The notes: a model not told the origin generated them from the sequence alone. A stretch of DNA of 43,518 bases from Alistipes sp. (GCA_017935185.1 JAGBIC010000042.1:1-43518), one strand, 5' to 3'. Counted from the first letter of the stretch, positions 7,402 through 15,889 are shown. A program made the numbers and translations.

Positions 7402-9621
7402 ATGGAAGAAAACAAATTGTACAACGCAGTACAAAAGACGATTACGCTTGCTGACGGCCGCGAGATCACTATCGAGACCGGCAAGTTGGCAAAGCAGGCA
7501 GACGGCTCGGTTGTAGTTAAGATGGGCGACACCATGTTGCTCGCCACCGTAGTTGCTGCCAAGGATGCAAAGGAAGGAACAGATTTTATGCCGCTTCAGG
7601 TGGAGTACAAGGAGAAGTTCGCATCATGCGGTCGCTTCCCCGGTGGCTTCATGAAGCGCGAAGGCAAGGCCAGCGATGCCGAGGTTTTGGTGGCTCGACT
7701 CATCGACCGCGCATTGCGCCCCTTGTTCCCATCGGATTATCACGCCGATGTTTTCGTAACAGTGAACCTGATTTCAGCCGACAAGGATATTCAGCCCGAT
7801 GCATTGGCAGGTCTGGCAGCATCAGCCGCCCTGGCCGTTTCGGATATTCCTTTCGGTGGCCCTATTTCAGAGGTTCGCGTTGCCCGCATCAATGGTGAGT
7901 ATGTCATCAACCCCAACTTCTCGGAGATGGCAAATGTCGATCTCGACATCATGGTTGGTGGTACAATCGACAACATCTTGATGGTTGAGGGTGAGATGAA
8001 CGAGGTTTCAGAGGATGTTATGCTCGGAGCCATCAAGTTCGCCCATGAAGAGATCAAGAAGCACTGTGCAGTTCAGATCGAGCTTTCAAAAGAGCTTGGC
8101 AAGGACGTTAAGCGCACATATTGCCACGAGAATAACGACGAGGAGCTTCGCCAGCAGATTATCGCCGAGCTCTACGACAAGGCTTATGCTATCGCCACAA
8201 GTGGCACAGCAAAGCACGAGCGCTCGGAGGCATTCGAGGCTTTGGAGGCCGAGTTCGCAGCCCGCTTCACCGAGGAGGAGTTGGAGGAGAAGGCTCCCCT
8301 TATCCACAAATATTTCCACGATGATGTTCAGAAGAAGGCCATGCGCAACATGATCCTCGACGAGGGTAAGCGTTTGGATGGTCGCCGCACCGATGAGATT
8401 CGTCCTATCTGGTGTGAGGTTGGCTACCTGCCTGCAGCACACGGCTCTGCAATCTTCACTCGTGGTGAGACACAGTCGCTGACCACAGTTACATTGGGAA
8501 CAAAGCTCGACGAGAAGATGATTGACGAGGTTTTGGTTCAGGGTTCAGAGAAGTTTACCCTGCACTACAACTTCCCTCCCTTCTCAACAGGCGAGGCCCG
8601 TCCTGCTCGCGGCGTAAGCCGTCGTGAGATTGGTCACGGTCACTTGGCATGGCGCGCATTGAAGCCCATGATTCCCACAGGCGAGGAGATGCCCTACGCA
8701 TTGCGTGTTGTATCAGATATTTTGGAGTCTAACGGTTCTTCTTCAATGGCTACTGTTTGTGCAGGTACATTGGCGCTTATGGATGCCGGCGTTAAGATCA
8801 AGAAACCCGTATCAGGTATCGCCATGGGTCTTATCTCTGACTCTGCAACAGGCCGTTGGGCTGTGTTGTCTGACATCTTGGGTGATTAGGATCACTTGGG
8901 TGACATGGACTTCAAGGTTACAGGTACTGCCGACGGTATCACTGCCACACAGATGGATATCAAGGTTGATGGCTTGTCATACGAGGTTTTGGCAAAGGCT
9001 TTGGAGCAGGCTCGCGTAGGCCGCATGCACATCTTGGGTAAGATTACCGACACCATCGCCGAGCCCCGTGAGGACTACCGCGAGTTTGTGCCCCGCATCG
9101 TTCAGATTCAGATTCCGAAGGACTTCATCGGTGCTGTTATCGGCCCGAGCGGCAAGGTTATTCAGGAGATTCAGAAGACCACCAATACTACTATCACCAT
9201 CACCGAGAATGACGAGTGCGGCATAGTAGACATCTTCGGTATTGACAAGGAGGCTTTGGATGGCGCACTTTCGCGCATCAAGGCTATCGTTGCAGTTCCC
9301 GAGGTTGGTGAGGTATACAACGGCACAATCAAGAGCATTGTAGCATTTGGTGCTTTCGTTGAGATTCTTCCAGGCAAAGAGGCTCTGCTCCACATCTCGG
9401 AGATTGACTACAAGCGTTTCGAGACTATGGAGGAGACCGGTCTTAAGGAGGGTGACACCATCGAGGTTAAACTCATCGGCATCGATGCCAAGACCAACAA
9501 ATACAAGCTCTCTCGCAAGGCTCTGTTGCCCAAGCCCGAGGGTTGGGTAGAGCGAGAGCGTAAGCCACGTGGCGAGGGTCGTCCCCGCCGTGACAGAGGT
9601 GAGCGCCACGAAAAGAAATAA
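7402..9621 (+). pseudogene. pnp: Polyribonucleotide nucleotidyltransferase, interrupted by in-frame TAG
   Basis: PNPase degrades RNA 3' to 5' with phosphate and also acts in the degradosome. The reading frame spans 740 codons, but codon 496 (8887-8889) is TAG. It lies inside the near-invariant active-site block SDILGD[14 protein letters not shown], where the family has Glu (GAG, one G-to-T change). Both sides are intact and in the same frame. Upstream are two RNase PH-like regions, with FCRFPGGF-type and [13 protein letters not shown] blocks. Downstream are a KH domain with the GPSGKVIQ loop (about residue 580), an S1 domain ([20 protein letters not shown]) and a basic tail. The truncated product would lack metal-binding aspartates, KH and S1. 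TAG is a normal stop for several genes here, so recoding is unlikely. A sequencing error or a real loss mutation cannot be separated from this read-out. Confidence 0.93.
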
Positions 9622-9662
9622 TTTAATCAACTGAAAAACAATAATTAAAACTAAACCCAATT

Positions 9663-11411
9663 ATGAAAGCATTGAAATTATTTGCTGTAGTAGCTATCTC
9701 AGCATTGGCATTTACAGGCTGTAACTGCTTCGGTAAGATGGCTAAAAAACAAGATCAGGTTGCTGTAACCTGCACTCCCGATGTTCTTGCTCTTAACAAT
9801 GGCAAGGTTGAGGCTGACATCACTGTAACTTTCCCCGCCGAGTATTACAACAAGAAGGCTGTTTTGAAGGTTACTCCCGTTATGGTATTCGAGGGTGGCC
9901 ACGTTGAGGGTGCTACCAAGTATTTCCAGGGAAGCAAGGTTCAGGACAACTACACCGTAGTAAACGTTGCAGGTGGTGAGTTCACACAGCACGTTGAGTT
10001 CCCCTATGACGCACGCATGGCTCAGAGCGAGCTTAAGCTTTTGGTTGAGGTAAAGTGCCCCACCGGCAAGTGCAAGACCTTCACTTTGGTTAACGCCAAC
10101 ACAGGCGCTCTGCCCAGCAAGGCCGAGAAGGCTGCTTTGGCCGCCGGCGGCGATCAGGCTTGGGCTGTAAAGAACGCTTTTGCTCTTCCTATTGCTAAGG
10201 GTGTTAACACTCTTCAGAGCGATTTGGACTACGCCGCAGCAATGTCTAACACAGCTAACAACTACAAGAACGTAACAACTGTTGTTACCAAGGCTGACAT
10301 CCTCTACGCTATCAACTCTTCAACTGTTTCACGCAAGGCTGCAAACAGCGACGATTTGAAGGCATTCAAGGAGAACGTTGTTGAGACTCAGGCTAACGAC
10401 CGCGCCACCCAGAAACTCTACGTTCACGGTTATGCATCACCCGATGGTCCCGAGAAGTTCAACGACAAACTTTCATCAGCCCGTTCAAAGTCTGGCCACA
10501 AGGCTGCCGAGAAGCTTTTGAAGGATACCGGCATGGATCTCGACGTTGCCTCTTACGGTGAGGACTGGGAAGGCTTCAAGGAGTTGGTTGCGGCATCTGA
10601 TATCGAGGATAAGGATATCATTCTTCAGGTTTTGGGTCGCTACGCTTCATCTTCACAGCGTGAGTCAGAGATCAAGAATATGTCTGCTGTATTCACCGAG
10701 CTTAAGAAGGAGATTCTTCCCAAGTTGCGTCGTGCACAGCTCGTAAACAGCACCGATATCAAGGGTAAGACCGATGCCGAGATGGAGGCTCTTATCAACT
10801 CTGGTCGTCTTGACGAGCTTACAAACGAGGAGTTGCTCTACATGGCCGAGAGCGTTCTCACCAACCTCAAGGCAAAGGCTACCGTTTTGGATTACGCCGC
10901 CAAGAAGTTCAACGATGCACGTGCTTACAACAACCTCGGCGTTGTTTACGCACAGCTCGGCGACAAGGCAAAGGCTTTGAGCATGTATGAGAAGGCTGCA
11001 CAGCTTGGTCTTAACAACAACGAGATCAACAGCAACCTTGCACTCGCAAACCTCGCTAACAACAACATCGCAAAGGCACAGCAGTACGCTGCAGCCGCTG
11101 ATGCAAAGACTAAGTCTTTGATCTCTGCGGCACAGGGTAGCTACAGCTCAGCTGCTTCTACTTTGAACGGTTACAACGCAGCTATCGCTAACGTAATGAA
11201 CAACGACTTGACTGCTGCCAAGAAGGCTATCACTTCTGACGCATCTGCAAAGGCTGACTACCTCCGCGCTGTTATCGCATCTAAGGAGGGTGACCTGGAG
11301 ACTGCAAAGGCTCAGCTCAAGAGTGCAGTTGCCAAGGATGCTACTTTGGCTGCAAAGGCTGCCAAGGATGTAAACCTTGCAAACTTGTTCGCAAGCGGTT
11401 TCAAATTGTAA
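9663..11411 (+). CDS. Large lipoprotein with OmpA-like and TPR-like regions
   Basis: A 582-residue lipoprotein: signal peptide with lipobox FTGC, Cys20. The N-terminal part (about 30-150) looks like beta-sandwich repeats. Residues about 255-290 contain LYVHGYASPDGPEKFNDKLS plus SARSKSGHKAAEKLL, which resembles the peptidoglycan-binding OmpA C-terminal motif. Residues about 420-470 hold a TPR-like helix pair (AYNNLGVVYAQLGDKAKALSMYEKA), followed by an Ala-rich helical tail. A peptidoglycan-linked outer membrane scaffold is a reasonable guess but not proven. Codon use is highly biased (GAG, AAG, AAC), suggesting an abundant protein. It follows pnp by 41 bases and ends with its own terminator. 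Confidence 0.8.
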   Translation: MKALKLFAVVAISALAFTGCNCFGKMAKKQDQVAVTCTPDVLALNNGKVEADITVTFPAEYYNKKAVLKVTPVMVFEGGHVEGATKYFQGSKVQDNYTVVNVAGGEFTQHVEFPYDARMAQSELKLLVEVKCPTGKCKTFTLVNANTGALPSKAEKAALAAGGDQAWAVKNAFALPIAKGVNTLQSDLDYAAAMSNTANNYKNVTTVVTKADILYAINSSTVSRKAANSDDLKAFKENVVETQANDRATQKLYVHGYASPDGPEKFNDKLSSARSKSGHKAAEKLLKDTGMDLDVASYGEDWEGFKELVAASDIEDKDIILQVLGRYASSSQRESEIKNMSAVFTELKKEILPKLRRAQLVNSTDIKGKTDAEMEALINSGRLDELTNEELLYMAESVLTNLKAKATVLDYAAKKFNDARAYNNLGVVYAQLGDKAKALSMYEKAAQLGLNNNEINSNLALANLANNNIAKAQQYAAAADAKTKSLISAAQGSYSSAASTLNGYNAAIANVMNNDLTAAKKAITSDASAKADYLRAVIASKEGDLETAKAQLKSAVAKDATLAAKAAKDVNLANLFASGFKL

Positions 11412-11429
11412 TATCTTAAATTAAGATAT
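11411..11429. repeat. Perfect 9-bp palindrome at a stop codon
   Basis: ATATCTTAA-A-TTAAGATAT begins on the last base of the lipoprotein stop codon. With a one-base centre it forms a poor RNA hairpin, so a protein-binding site or chance is more likely than a terminator. Confidence 0.6.
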
Positions 11430-11434
11430 GCACG

Positions 11435-11466
11435 AAGAGCCTGCTCAATAGAGTAGGCTCTTTTTT
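11435..11466 (+). terminator. Terminator after the large lipoprotein
   Basis: AAGAGCCTGCTC / GAGTAGGCTCTT with loop AATA and one G-T pair, followed by a T run. Its GAGCCTGC core recurs in two other terminators of this window. Confidence 0.9.
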
Positions 11467-11567
11467 GTAGGCATATATTTTGCAAAATTCAGCTTACTAC
11501 CTATTCCATGCATAAATAATTAGACCGATAATTTGCGTATAAACATATACCTTATATAAATTATTAT

Positions 11568-11575
11568 TATATTTG
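11568..11575 (+). promoter_or_regulatory. -7 box upstream of deoC
   Basis: TATATTTG, an exact TAnnTTTG match 23 bases before the deoC ATG in a very A+T-rich stretch. The -33 position is A+T-rich without TTTG. The transcript leader would be only about 15 bases. Confidence 0.5.
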
Positions 11576-11597
11576 CATATAGATAATTTCGACTACT

Positions 11598-12473
11598 ATG
11601 GAGTATGCCAATCACCTAAATGAATACACCCCCGCCCCAACCGCCGACAAAGTGGCTGCGGAGCTGGAAAAGATTCGTTCTTGCGCCGAGAAAAATCAGA
11701 ATTCCGAGGTCTACAAATCGTGCTACTCGGTCATCGACCTCACAACACTCTCTTGTGGCGATTCCGAGGAGTCGGTAAGCGAGTTCGCCCGTCGTACAGC
11801 CGAGTTTAACCTCGACTTTCCTCACATTCCGAATGTGGCATCAATATGTGTCTACCCTCCTTTTGTGGAGACCGTGGGGCTCGCAATCGACGGCACACCG
11901 TTGCGCATCACCAGCGTGGCAGGAGGCTTCCCCTCATCACAGACATTCCTCGAGGTGAAGATGCTGGAGGTGGCCATGGCCATAGAGAATGGCGCCGACG
12001 AGATTGACGTAGTTCTGAATGTTGGCAAAATCCTCACCGGAGCCTACGATGAGGCAGCAAACGAGATTGAGGTTCTGCGCGAGGAGTCGGAGGGTGCAAC
12101 GCTGAAAGTTATACTCGAAACGGGAGCCCTCACCTCAAACGAGCAGATATATAATGCCTCGCTACTTGCCATGGCAGCAGGTGCCGACTTTATAAAGACC
12201 TCGACAGGCAAGAGTGATGTGGCCGCCACACCCGAGGCTGCAATAGTCATGTGTCATGCCATAGCCGAATATTACAAAGTATCGGGCCGTAAAGTGGGAT
12301 TCAAAGTGGCAGGCGGTGTACGCACAGCCGAGGAGGCCGCACTTTACTACACCATCGTGGAGCAAATTCTCGGTCAGGAGTGGCTCATTAGCGACCTCTT
12401 CCGCATAGGTGCTTCATCGCTGGCCAACAACCTGCTGTCGGCCATTGAAGGCAGGCAGATAAAGTATTATTAA
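11598..12473 (+). CDS. deoC: Deoxyribose-phosphate aldolase
   Basis: A 291-residue class I aldolase that splits 2-deoxyribose 5-phosphate into glyceraldehyde 3-phosphate and acetaldehyde, in deoxynucleoside salvage. The Schiff-base lysine is K200 in GADFIKTSTGKS; the helper residues are K236 in VGFKVAGGVR and D137 in GADEIDVVLNVG. The N-terminal IDLTTLSCGDS block is also typical. The protein is longer than the roughly 220-residue form and nearer the 250-plus form, with an N-terminal extension of about 40 residues. The gene is followed after 40 bases by thiL in the same direction and may share its transcript. No other deo genes are nearby. Confidence 0.95.
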   Translation: MEYANHLNEYTPAPTADKVAAELEKIRSCAEKNQNSEVYKSCYSVIDLTTLSCGDSEESVSEFARRTAEFNLDFPHIPNVASICVYPPFVETVGLAIDGTPLRITSVAGGFPSSQTFLEVKMLEVAMAIENGADEIDVVLNVGKILTGAYDEAANEIEVLREESEGATLKVILETGALTSNEQIYNASLLAMAAGADFIKTSTGKSDVAATPEAAIVMCHAIAEYYKVSGRKVGFKVAGGVRTAEEAALYYTIVEQILGQEWLISDLFRIGASSLANNLLSAIEGRQIKYY

Positions 12474-12513
12474 AGCATAAGCTATCACATTAAACCAAAA
12501 ATAGGAATTTTTA

Positions 12514-13545
12514 ATGGAGAATAAGAAGCGAACAGAGATCGCCGAACTCGGCGAATTTGGTTTGATTGATCTACTTACTCAAAACGCCACCTCAAACAAC
12601 AGTTCTACACTGAAAGGGGTAGGCGACGATGCTGCCGTAATCGCAGCCGATCGCTATAACGCTATGGTGGTTACCACCGATTCTTTGTTCGAGGGTATAG
12701 ACTTCGACCTCACCTACTTTCCGCTAAAACACTTGGGTTATAAGGCTGTGACTGTCGGCGTGAGTGATGTTCTGGCCATGAACGCCACTCCCGAACAGAT
12801 AACCATATCGCTGGGAGTATCGTCAAAAATTCCTGTTGAAGCTCTGCAAGATTTTTACGAGGGCATTGAGTTCGCCTGCAAAGAGCTTGGCATCGACCTC
12901 GTTGGTGGTGACACATCTGCTTCAATGACCGGACTTGTGATAAATATCACCACAATAGGCCGTGCAAAACGCAAAGCTATAACTTATCGCAGCGGAGCGC
13001 AGTTCAACGACCTAATCTGCATCACGGGTAACCTCGGCGCTGCATATATGGGTCTGCACCTTCTTGAGCGCGAGAAACGTGTTTTGCACGACGTGGAGCA
13101 ACCTGAGCCGCAGTTCAAAGGTTATGAATATCTGCTGCAACGCTATTTAAAGCCCCGTGCCCGCAAAGATATTATAGACCTTCTGGCAGAGGAGAAGATT
13201 GTTCCCACCTCGATGATTGATTTGTCGGATGGTCTTGGTAGCGAGGTGCTGCAGATATGCAAAGCCTCGAAATGTGGCGCACGCATCTATCTCGACCGCA
13301 TACCCATCGCAAAACAGACCTCAGCCCTTGCCGAGGAGATGCACATCGACCCTGTGGTGGCAGCACTTAACGGTGGCAGCGACTATGAATTGATGTTCAC
13401 AGTACCTTTGGCCATGCAGGAGCAGGTGATGCGTCTGGGTGTCGTAGATATTGTAGGACATATCACACGCGAATCTACGGGAGCCTACCTTGTTACCCCC
13501 GACGGCAGCGACATCAAGATTCGCGCACAAGGATTTAAGGAGTAA
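12514..13545 (+). CDS. thiL: Thiamine-monophosphate kinase
   Basis: A 343-residue enzyme that phosphorylates thiamine monophosphate to the active cofactor thiamine diphosphate, using ATP. Family motifs appear in order: LKGVGDDAAVI near residue 34, TTDSLFEGIDFDLTYFPLKH near 54 (metal and substrate), GDTSAS near 132, ICITGNLGAAYMGL near 170, and IDLSDGL near 233, with NGGSDYELMF near 288. Length is normal. It follows deoC and is directly followed, six bases after its stop, by a 34-codon ORF. Other thiamine genes are absent from the window. Confidence 0.96.
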   Translation: MENKKRTEIAELGEFGLIDLLTQNATSNNSSTLKGVGDDAAVIAADRYNAMVVTTDSLFEGIDFDLTYFPLKHLGYKAVTVGVSDVLAMNATPEQITISLGVSSKIPVEALQDFYEGIEFACKELGIDLVGGDTSASMTGLVINITTIGRAKRKAITYRSGAQFNDLICITGNLGAAYMGLHLLEREKRVLHDVEQPEPQFKGYEYLLQRYLKPRARKDIIDLLAEEKIVPTSMIDLSDGLGSEVLQICKASKCGARIYLDRIPIAKQTSALAEEMHIDPVVAALNGGSDYELMFTVPLAMQEQVMRLGVVDIVGHITRESTGAYLVTPDGSDIKIRAQGFKE

Positions 13546-13551
13546 AGCATT

Positions 13552-13656
13552 ATGAAACAATTAAAAAAGATACTGGTAGTAATTGGAGCCATAGCCATAT
13601 TTGTGGCTATGACATTTGCGGCATACGCCTATTGGCAATATGTGAACGGATATTAA
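13552..13656 (+). CDS. 34-residue single-span membrane peptide
   Basis: A short ORF beginning ATG at 13552 and ending TAA at 13654-13656. A good ribosome site (AAGGAG, about 9 bases upstream) overlaps the end of thiL. The peptide has a basic start (MKQLKK), one long hydrophobic segment of about 20 residues (roughly 7-26) and an aromatic, polar end (AYAYWQYVNGY). A strong terminator follows at once, so thiL and this ORF form one transcript. Small membrane peptides of this kind often go unannotated. Function is unknown; coding status rests on the ribosome site, the membrane-like composition and the tight spacing. Confidence 0.6.
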   Translation: MKQLKKILVVIGAIAIFVAMTFAAYAYWQYVNGY

Positions 13657-13685
13657 AAAATCGACCTCAAAGTGGGTCGATTTTT
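13656..13685. terminator. Bidirectional terminator thiL / 13707 gene
   Basis: A perfect 11-bp stem AAAAATCGACC / GGTCGATTTTT with an 8-base loop and T-rich flank on either strand. It ends both the thiL transcript and the convergent lipoprotein gene. Confidence 0.9.
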
Positions 13686-13706
13686 ATTTAATGTAACGGG
13701 CGCAAA

Positions 13707-14375
13707 CTATCGCTTCACATAAAGCACACTCTCGCGCCCCTTGTTATTGATTATAACCAAGGTTTTGCGGCTCTCGGCATTTATATCGTCATCCTCACCC
13801 AAATGAGCTTTGACCACAAAATGACGCACACGTCGCTGCGGTATCTCCACAACCTCATCTTCCGCAACTTTTGCCTTCGGCTTTTCAGAAGCCTTCACCG
13901 GCTCGGGAGGCAACGACAATTCGCCCATAATCTCAATAACACCCTCCTCGCCTGTCAATTGCCAACGACGCATGATAAGCACATCCTGTGGCACATGTTG
14001 CACAATCTCCCCGCGCGGCTTCAGCGTAAACTCTACATAAGGATTACTCTTCGCCACAGAGCCCCATCGCCCCAACACATGGGAATAGGTCGCATCGGTT
14101 GTGACCACGACAGCCTCGGGTAGTTCGTCTTGGTTTTCGGATGGGCGATATATCACCTCCACCAGATTGCCCTCATCAAGCTTACCACCCTCGAAGGTGG
14201 TATTCTCACCAATCATACATTGCACACTCTGCGACAAGGTGTCATTCTCGACAATCACCACCTGCTCTCCGCTACCCTCCGCGACAAAGCCCACAACACT
14301 CTGCAACGGCAACTCGCGATGGCATGAAAGCATCGACATGACGAATACTATATATATAATATGGTTGAACTTCAT
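13707..14375 (-). CDS. Lipocalin-like lipoprotein
   Basis: A 222-residue predicted lipoprotein. The start chosen at the ATG at 14373-14375 gives a short signal peptide with lipobox SMLSC (Cys18); the longer frame is not signal-like. The middle part contains the pattern VLGRWG, VEFTLKPRGEI, VLIMRRWQLTGEEGVIEI, resembling the lipocalin-like domains common in Bacteroidota lipoproteins, where a GxW start is followed by beta-strands. A Pro/Glu/Lys-rich linker (about 160-180) splits it from a final strand-rich part. The role is unknown. It is divergent from adk and has a plausible promoter with a 7-bp hairpin in the leader (TGTGCCT at 14402-14408 / AGGCACA at 14434-14440). Confidence 0.65.
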   Translation of the reverse strand: MKFNHIIYIVFVMSMLSCHRELPLQSVVGFVAEGSGEQVVIVENDTLSQSVQCMIGENTTFEGGKLDEGNLVEVIYRPSENQDELPEAVVVTTDATYSHVLGRWGSVAKSNPYVEFTLKPRGEIVQHVPQDVLIMRRWQLTGEEGVIEIMGELSLPPEPVKASEKPKAKVAEDEVVEIPQRRVRHFVVKAHLGEDDDINAESRKTLVIINNKGRESVLYVKR

Positions 14376-14447
14376 AAAATCATCTGTTACAACAATAAAA
14401 TTGTGCCTGACGAAATTTTCACCCGCTTTAAAAAGGCACATTTGATG

Positions 14448-14477
14448 TAAAGTTAGCAAAAAAAAGTAAAATTCAAT
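14448..14477 (-). promoter_or_regulatory. Possible promoter of the 13707 lipoprotein gene
   Basis: On the minus strand ATTG (14474-14477), 18 bases, TAACTTTA (14448-14455). Each box differs from consensus by one base, and the spacing is slightly short. Confidence 0.4.
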
Positions 14478-14531
14478 AATTTTATGCGACAATTAGTCAC
14501 CTATAATGTTTTTAATTTGTGTAAGTTTTTG

Positions 14532-14539
14532 TAATTTTG
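14532..14539 (+). promoter_or_regulatory. -7 box of adk promoter
   Basis: TAATTTTG is an exact -7 match 33 bases before the adk ATG. The -33 area is T-rich but lacks a clean TTTG at the right distance. Confidence 0.55.
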
Positions 14540-14572
14540 ACGGCAGTTAGGTTACATAAAACTACTACCGTT

Positions 14573-15148
14573 ATGCTTAATATCATACTATTTGGTGCTC
14601 CCGGATGTGGCAAAGGCACACAGGCAGCACGAATCAAAGAGAAGTACAACATCAACCACATCTCAACAGGTGAGGTTATCCGTGGCGAGATTGCTCGTGG
14701 CACCGAGCTGGGCAAGAGCATGCAGAGCTACATCGAGTCAGGCAAATTGGCTCCCGATTCAATTGTTATCGGCATGATTCGCAACTACATGGCCGAGCAC
14801 AAGGATGCAGTTGGTAACATCTTTGATGGTTTCCCCCGCACCACAGCCCAAGCCGAGGAGTTTGACCGCATCCTCGCCGAGGATGGCTTGAGCGTTAATG
14901 TCATGGTCTACATGGATGTTCCCGAGCAGGAACTTGTAAACCGTATTTTGTTGCGTGGCAAGGACTCAGGTCGTGCCGATGATACATCAGAGGATGTTAT
15001 CCGCAACCGAATTGCCGTTTATCGCGAGCAGACCGAGATTGTTGCCGAGCACTACGCCAAGCAGGACAAATATGTTGCCATCGACGGCGTAGGCACAATG
15101 GACGAGGTCTTTGACCGCATCTGCGCAGCCATCGACTCGAAGCGCTAA
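14573..15148 (+). CDS. adk: Adenylate kinase
   Basis: A 191-residue enzyme interconverting ATP + AMP and 2 ADP in the cytoplasm. The P-loop FGAPGCGKGTQAARI begins near residue 6. The AMP-binding region STGEVIRGEIARGTELG, the FDGFPRTTAQAEEF block and a short LID (LRGKDSGRADDTSEDVIRNR) follow, so it is the short-LID form usual in Bacteroidota. The ATG at 14573 was chosen because it places the P-loop at the usual distance from the N-terminus; an upstream in-frame extension would cross the -7 promoter box. A strong terminator follows. Confidence 0.97.
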   Translation: MLNIILFGAPGCGKGTQAARIKEKYNINHISTGEVIRGEIARGTELGKSMQSYIESGKLAPDSIVIGMIRNYMAEHKDAVGNIFDGFPRTTAQAEEFDRILAEDGLSVNVMVYMDVPEQELVNRILLRGKDSGRADDTSEDVIRNRIAVYREQTEIVAEHYAKQDKYVAIDGVGTMDEVFDRICAAIDSKR

Positions 15149-15166
15149 CATGGTTTTCAGGAATAC

Positions 15167-15198
15167 AAGAGCCTGCGACAAGTTGTCGCAGGCTCTTT
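15167..15198 (+). terminator. Terminator after adk
   Basis: AAGAGCCTGCGACAA / TTGTCGCAGGCTCTT, an almost unbroken 15-bp stem around a single central G, followed by TTT. It shares the AGAGCCTGC core with the terminators at 11435 and 35068. Confidence 0.9.
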
Positions 15199-15254
15199 GG
15201 TATCATATATGCAATAAATTATAGATTAAATAAATAACTTTTTTGCTCTGATTT

Positions 15255-15285
15255 ATTGCAGATAACATTTTTTTAACTACCTTTG
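15255..15285 (+). promoter_or_regulatory. Promoter of tRNA-Glu (and probably rpsT)
   Basis: ATTG (15255-15258), 19 bases, TACCTTTG (15278-15285), followed 42 bases later by the mature tRNA start. No terminator is seen between the tRNA and rpsT, so one transcript is likely. Confidence 0.65.
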
Positions 15286-15327
15286 CACCGCTAAAGTCCC
15301 TACATATAGTTGGTGCAATAGCGGTAA

Positions 15328-15399
15328 GGTCCATTCGTCTATCGGTTAGGACGCAAGATTTTCATTCTTGAAAGAGGAGTTCGACTCTCCTATGGACTA
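15328..15399 (+). tRNA. tRNA-Glu (anticodon UUC)
   Basis: A full cloverleaf can be drawn. Acceptor GGTCCAT pairs with ATGGACT (one G-T at the end). The D arm is GTCT/GGAC with loop ATCGGTTA, and the anticodon arm is CAAGA/TCTTG with loop TTTTCAT and anticodon TTC. The variable loop is AAAG, and the T arm is AGGAG/CTCCT with loop TTCGACT. The discriminator is A. The CCA end is not encoded (CTA follows), so CCA must be added after transcription. Confidence 0.96.
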
Positions 15400-15541
15400 C
15401 TATGACTTACACCCGAAGCCAATAAGGTTACAGGTGTTTGACAGCGGTAAAATTATTTTGGTAGCCTACGGGGCTCACCATGATGTTCTAAAGAGCATCC
15501 AGCACGAGGGCCACACCTCGAAAAAAGGTGGTAAGAGATAG
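15392..15541 (+). CDS. Possible 49-codon ORF between tRNA-Glu and rpsT
   Basis: An open frame starts with an ATG inside the 3' acceptor strand of tRNA-Glu and ends with TAG at 15539-15541, 36 bases before rpsT. The product would be a basic peptide with a strand-like middle (IRLQVFDSGKIILVAYG) and a Lys/Arg end. No ribosome site can be judged because the start lies in the tRNA. An open frame of this length arises by chance often enough that this is only a candidate; the alternative is a non-coding rpsT leader. The CGAGG/CCTCG hairpin near 15506-15520 would fit a leader role. Confidence 0.25.
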   Translation: MDYYDLHPKPIRLQVFDSGKIILVAYGAHHDVLKSIQHEGHTSKKGGKR

Positions 15542-15577
15542 AAAACATAAAAAGTAAAAAATAAAAAACTTAAAATC

Positions 15578-15832
15578 ATGGCAAATCACAAGTCATCAAA
15601 GAAGAGAATCCGCCAGACCGCTACAAAGCGTGCTCACAACCGTTTGTATCACAAGACAGCCCGTAACGCTGTAAAGGCTTTGCGTAACACCAGCGAGAAG
15701 GGTGCTGCCGAGGCTTTGCTGCCCAAGGTATCGTCTATGCTTGATAAGTTGGCAAAGCAGAACATCATCCACAAGAACAAGGCTGCCAACTTGAAGAGCT
15801 CACTTGCACTCCACGTTAACGCTTTGGCATAA
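15578..15832 (+). CDS. rpsT: 30S ribosomal protein S20
   Basis: An 84-residue, very basic helical protein of normal length that binds the 5' domain of 16S rRNA. Characteristic stretches are [20 protein letters not shown] at the start, [11 protein letters not shown], and [19 protein letters not shown] at the end. It lies behind tRNA-Glu with a 178-base spacer that lacks a terminator. A strong terminator follows, and its T-run doubles as the -33 box of the next gene. Confidence 0.96.
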   Translation: MANHKSSKKRIRQTATKRAHNRLYHKTARNAVKALRNTSEKGAAEALLPKVSSMLDKLAKQNIIHKNKAANLKSSLALHVNALA

Positions 15833-15855
15833 CAAGATTCTTCTTGCAAGATTCT

Positions 15856-15889
15856 ATCGGCCACCTCGAAAAGGTGGCCGATTTTTTTG
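15856..15889 (+). terminator. Terminator after rpsT
   Basis: ATCGGCCACCT / AGGTGGCCGAT, an 11-bp perfect stem with loop CGAAA and seven T residues. Confidence 0.95.

Noticed and set aside
8887-8889. TAG recoding (alternative genetic code or selenocysteine-like insertion)
   Set aside because: Several genes in the window end on TAG with normal C-termini and terminators, and no recoding hairpin is apparent just after the codon.
8905-9621. Second half of pnp as a separate KH-S1 gene starting at the ATG at 8905
   Set aside because: No ribosome site precedes the ATG, and the sequence on both sides of the TAG aligns as one unbroken PNPase active-site block.
8977-9660. 227-codon minus-strand ORF
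   Set aside because: Shadow of the 3' part of pnp; no promoter, ribosome site or protein-like pattern.
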